Positions 62,535 through 64,000 of a DNA stretch of 64,000 bases are shown here, piece after piece; the first letter of the stretch is position 1, and each line of letters opens with the position of its first letter. The notes beneath the pieces are model-generated. The model was not told the DNA's origin and did no database searches. It worked only from the letters and a program-made list of their open reading frames with translations. The stretch covers positions 1 to 64,000 of the forward strand of contig JAEWPQ010000101.1 of NCBI GenBank assembly GCA_023460575.1. The letters are read 5' to 3'. The DNA comes from Bacillota bacterium. Its GTDB lineage: Bacteria > Bacillota > Clostridia > Lachnospirales > Lachnospiraceae. A program made the position numbers and the translations under genes.

Positions 62535-63761
62535 TTACTGTTCTTCTTCTCGAGTCGGTTCCCGGTATTCTGTCTTATTTTTCATCATTCCGTAAACTAT
62601 GTTTACCAAACGACGCATAATGCAGACCAGTGCCTGAGACTTTGTCTTCCCTTCGCCGATTTTTCGCATGTAATAGTCATAAAATACCGGATGGTTGGGC
62701 ACTCCATTCTTTGGTTTCGACACCATGGTTACTGCCAGGAAATAAAACAGTCCATGCAACTGGCGGTTTCCCTGTCTGGAGCTTTGCTCCTTGCCTTTTC
62801 CAGCGGAACTGAACTTTATAGGAGCTACTCCTGCGAATCTTGCCAGCTTGTCAGCATTGGAAAATCTTCGAATGTCCCCGATTTCTGCAATCAGCTTACT
62901 CGCTATGGAAGTTCCTATTCCTGGCATACTGGTCAGTTTATAATCAAAGCTAAGCAGGATTTTCTCGATTTCTACATCAAGTCCTGCCAATTCTTCTTTC
63001 TGGTATTCTAAATCCCGTACCAGACTTGTTGTAATAAAATCTCTGGATTCCTGATATTCGCGTATAGTATTTCCGTCATTCTGAACACAATCCAGAATTA
63101 ATTCTGCCTTATCTTTCTTGTATATACGAGCTATTTCCTTAAATTCGATTGTTAGGTCTTCTGACGTTTTCCCCTGTAAATGGACAGGGGACGGGTAGGT
63201 CTTCCAGAAATACATGGCGCATTTCCCATCTATTTCGCTGAAGAACTTACTATAACTGGGATATGCCATGGATATCTGCTCATGGAGTCCATTTTTAAAA
63301 CGGATCCCATCTTTCACCAGTAAATCTCTCCGATTTACCAGTTGTGCCAACGTCCATTCATTATCTTTTGGCTTTGCATCTGGCAAGGTATGTAACTGGT
63401 TAATCAGAACCGTTGCCACACAATACGCATCATGCTCATCGTTTTTACGGAGCATAGGTGCACTTTTTCTCTGGTCATAAGCCAGGGCAGGATTAATGTC
63501 TTTTACAATATAACCTTTTTCAATCAGCCAGACAGCTAAACTTCTGCCGTAGTCGTATGCATTCTCCAATCCGTAAATGGGTTCAAGGCCAAGATGATTG
63601 GATTTTCTGTTTACCTTTTCTGCCAGCTTTTTAAATTCACTGGGCTTGTTTTCAATGACGACTACCTCTAACTTTTCATTCCAGCAGTTCACCATCACTG
63701 CGGTATGACTTTCCTTATGCAGGTCAATCCCCACATAAAGCAGATTTTCTCTTTTCTGCAA
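62535..63761 (-). CDS. IS110-family transposase (recombinase)
   Basis: About 408 residues from TTG 63761, which has GGAGGGAG upstream; a longer frame begins at ATG 63788. The N-terminal RuvC-like DEDD domain begins YVGIDLHKESHTAVMVN. A coiled-coil linker follows (FITTSLVRDLEYQKEELAGL). The C-terminal domain has SMPGIGTSIASKLIAEIGDI and the serine region SSRQGNRQLHGLFYFLAV. IS110 recombinases use this split active site and a bridge RNA. It appears intact. Confidence 0.95.
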   Translation of the reverse strand: MQKRENLLYVGIDLHKESHTAVMVNCWNEKLEVVVIENKPSEFKKLAEKVNRKSNHLGLEPIYGLENAYDYGRSLAVWLIEKGYIVKDINPALAYDQRKSAPMLRKNDEHDAYCVATVLINQLHTLPDAKPKDNEWTLAQLVNRRDLLVKDGIRFKNGLHEQISMAYPSYSKFFSEIDGKCAMYFWKTYPSPVHLQGKTSEDLTIEFKEIARIYKKDKAELILDCVQNDGNTIREYQESRDFITTSLVRDLEYQKEELAGLDVEIEKILLSFDYKLTSMPGIGTSIASKLIAEIGDIRRFSNADKLARFAGVAPIKFSSAGKGKEQSSRQGNRQLHGLFYFLAVTMVSKPKNGVPNHPVFYDYYMRKIGEGKTKSQALVCIMRRLVNIVYGMMKNKTEYREPTREEEQ

Positions 63762-63976
63762 TACTCTCCCTCCAGATCTTGTTTCCAACCAATTAGTTCC
63801 CGCACCGGCAACCTCAGATGACAGCGTTAACTCTTATTGAGTCCGCAAGGGGGCGACAGCCAATCTACAACAAACCAATGGGTGAAAGTACAAGTTATTT
63901 CTTTTATTGGTTGTTGATGTTAACTCTGTATGGAAAGTATTGCAAGTCATTTCTGGATTTAGTTTCATGAGAAAGG
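63762..63976 (-). ncRNA. Candidate IS110 bridge RNA region (intact copy)
   Basis: Same layout as 43620-43834: the ATTGGTTGTTG hairpin and GTTAACTCT at 63826-63834 and 63919-63927. Bases just after each GTTAACTCT differ between the copies (TATTGAG against TGATGAG; GTATGG against CTATCG), which might mark guide loops. No RNA evidence. Confidence 0.5.
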
Positions 63977-64000
63977 AACATCAGAAAAAAACAGAAAAGG

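Larger units (their letters stand above)
62523..63976 (-). mobile_element. IS110-family insertion sequence, apparently complete
   Basis: Ends are set by comparison with the empty site at 58946 and the truncated copy: the left end is just after the hairpin repeat and the right end near 63976, where flanking sequence again resembles CAGAAAAAA. There are no inverted terminal repeats, as usual for IS110. It holds one transposase and a ~215-bp non-coding end. Confidence 0.8.

Overview
The window looks like a chromosome segment from a low-to-mid GC Gram-positive anaerobe of the Clostridia, most likely Lachnospiraceae (for example the Lacrimispora/Enterocloster group). This is inferred from strong AGGAGG ribosome sites, an NfnAB bifurcating transhydrogenase, a clostridial Tad pilus operon, a malate uptake/malic enzyme locus of Firmicute type, and IS110 elements mixed with polymorphic-toxin cassettes. 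The genus cannot be fixed from this sequence alone.

Layout. 1-12.1 kb is mostly housekeeping: the start of a secreted coiled-coil murein hydrolase-type protein, a MATE exporter, nfnB-nfnA, dihydrofolate reductase beside a ThyX-like protein, an XRE regulator, sbcC-sbcD, and an oligogalacturonate-lyase-like beta-propeller. 12.2-14.3 kb has a chemoreceptor whose upstream region carries 21-bp inverted repeats around a consensus promoter that points away from the gene. 14.3-20.4 kb is a malate module: transporter and malic enzyme, divergent sensor kinase and response regulator, and an orphan TRAP-type binding protein. 20.5-26.3 kb holds recQ, two small membrane proteins, a GH31 glycosidase and an AraC regulator. 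26.3-40.6 kb is a complete Tad/Flp pilus operon read leftward: prepilin peptidase, two Flp pilins, CpaB, CpaE, TadA, TadB, TadC, DUF192, a coiled-coil protein, two TadE-like and one TadG-like pseudopilin, a solute-binding lipoprotein and a large von Willebrand A/isopeptide-domain adhesin.

40.6-41.8 kb is the most striking part. A 27-bp inverted repeat (one mismatch) flanks about 200 bp holding a promoter and a hairpin, directly upstream of the Tad operon. The right repeat is also the last codons of an adjacent tyrosine recombinase. This is the architecture of an invertible phase-variation switch. In the orientation shown, the best promoter points away from the pilus genes (predicted OFF). The chemoreceptor at 12.3-13.7 kb shows the same design with a different repeat, so pilus and chemoreceptor may both be phase variable.

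42-64 kb is an accessory island. A leftward operon encodes a possible adaptor, two stand-alone VgrG/GpD-like spike proteins, a pentapeptide protein, an Imm11-like protein, a DUF4280 PAAR-like protein and a 2378-residue protein fusing a VgrG-like N-terminus to an Rhs shell and a variable C-terminal toxin, followed by an AT-rich putative immunity gene. No sheath, tube, baseplate or ATPase genes of a contractile injection system are present in the window. Around it lie orphan toxin tips, immunity genes, a tRNA 2'-phosphotransferase (KptA), one intact and one truncated IS110 element with candidate bridge-RNA regions, and repeated intergenic modules that mark recombination, including what looks like an empty IS target site.
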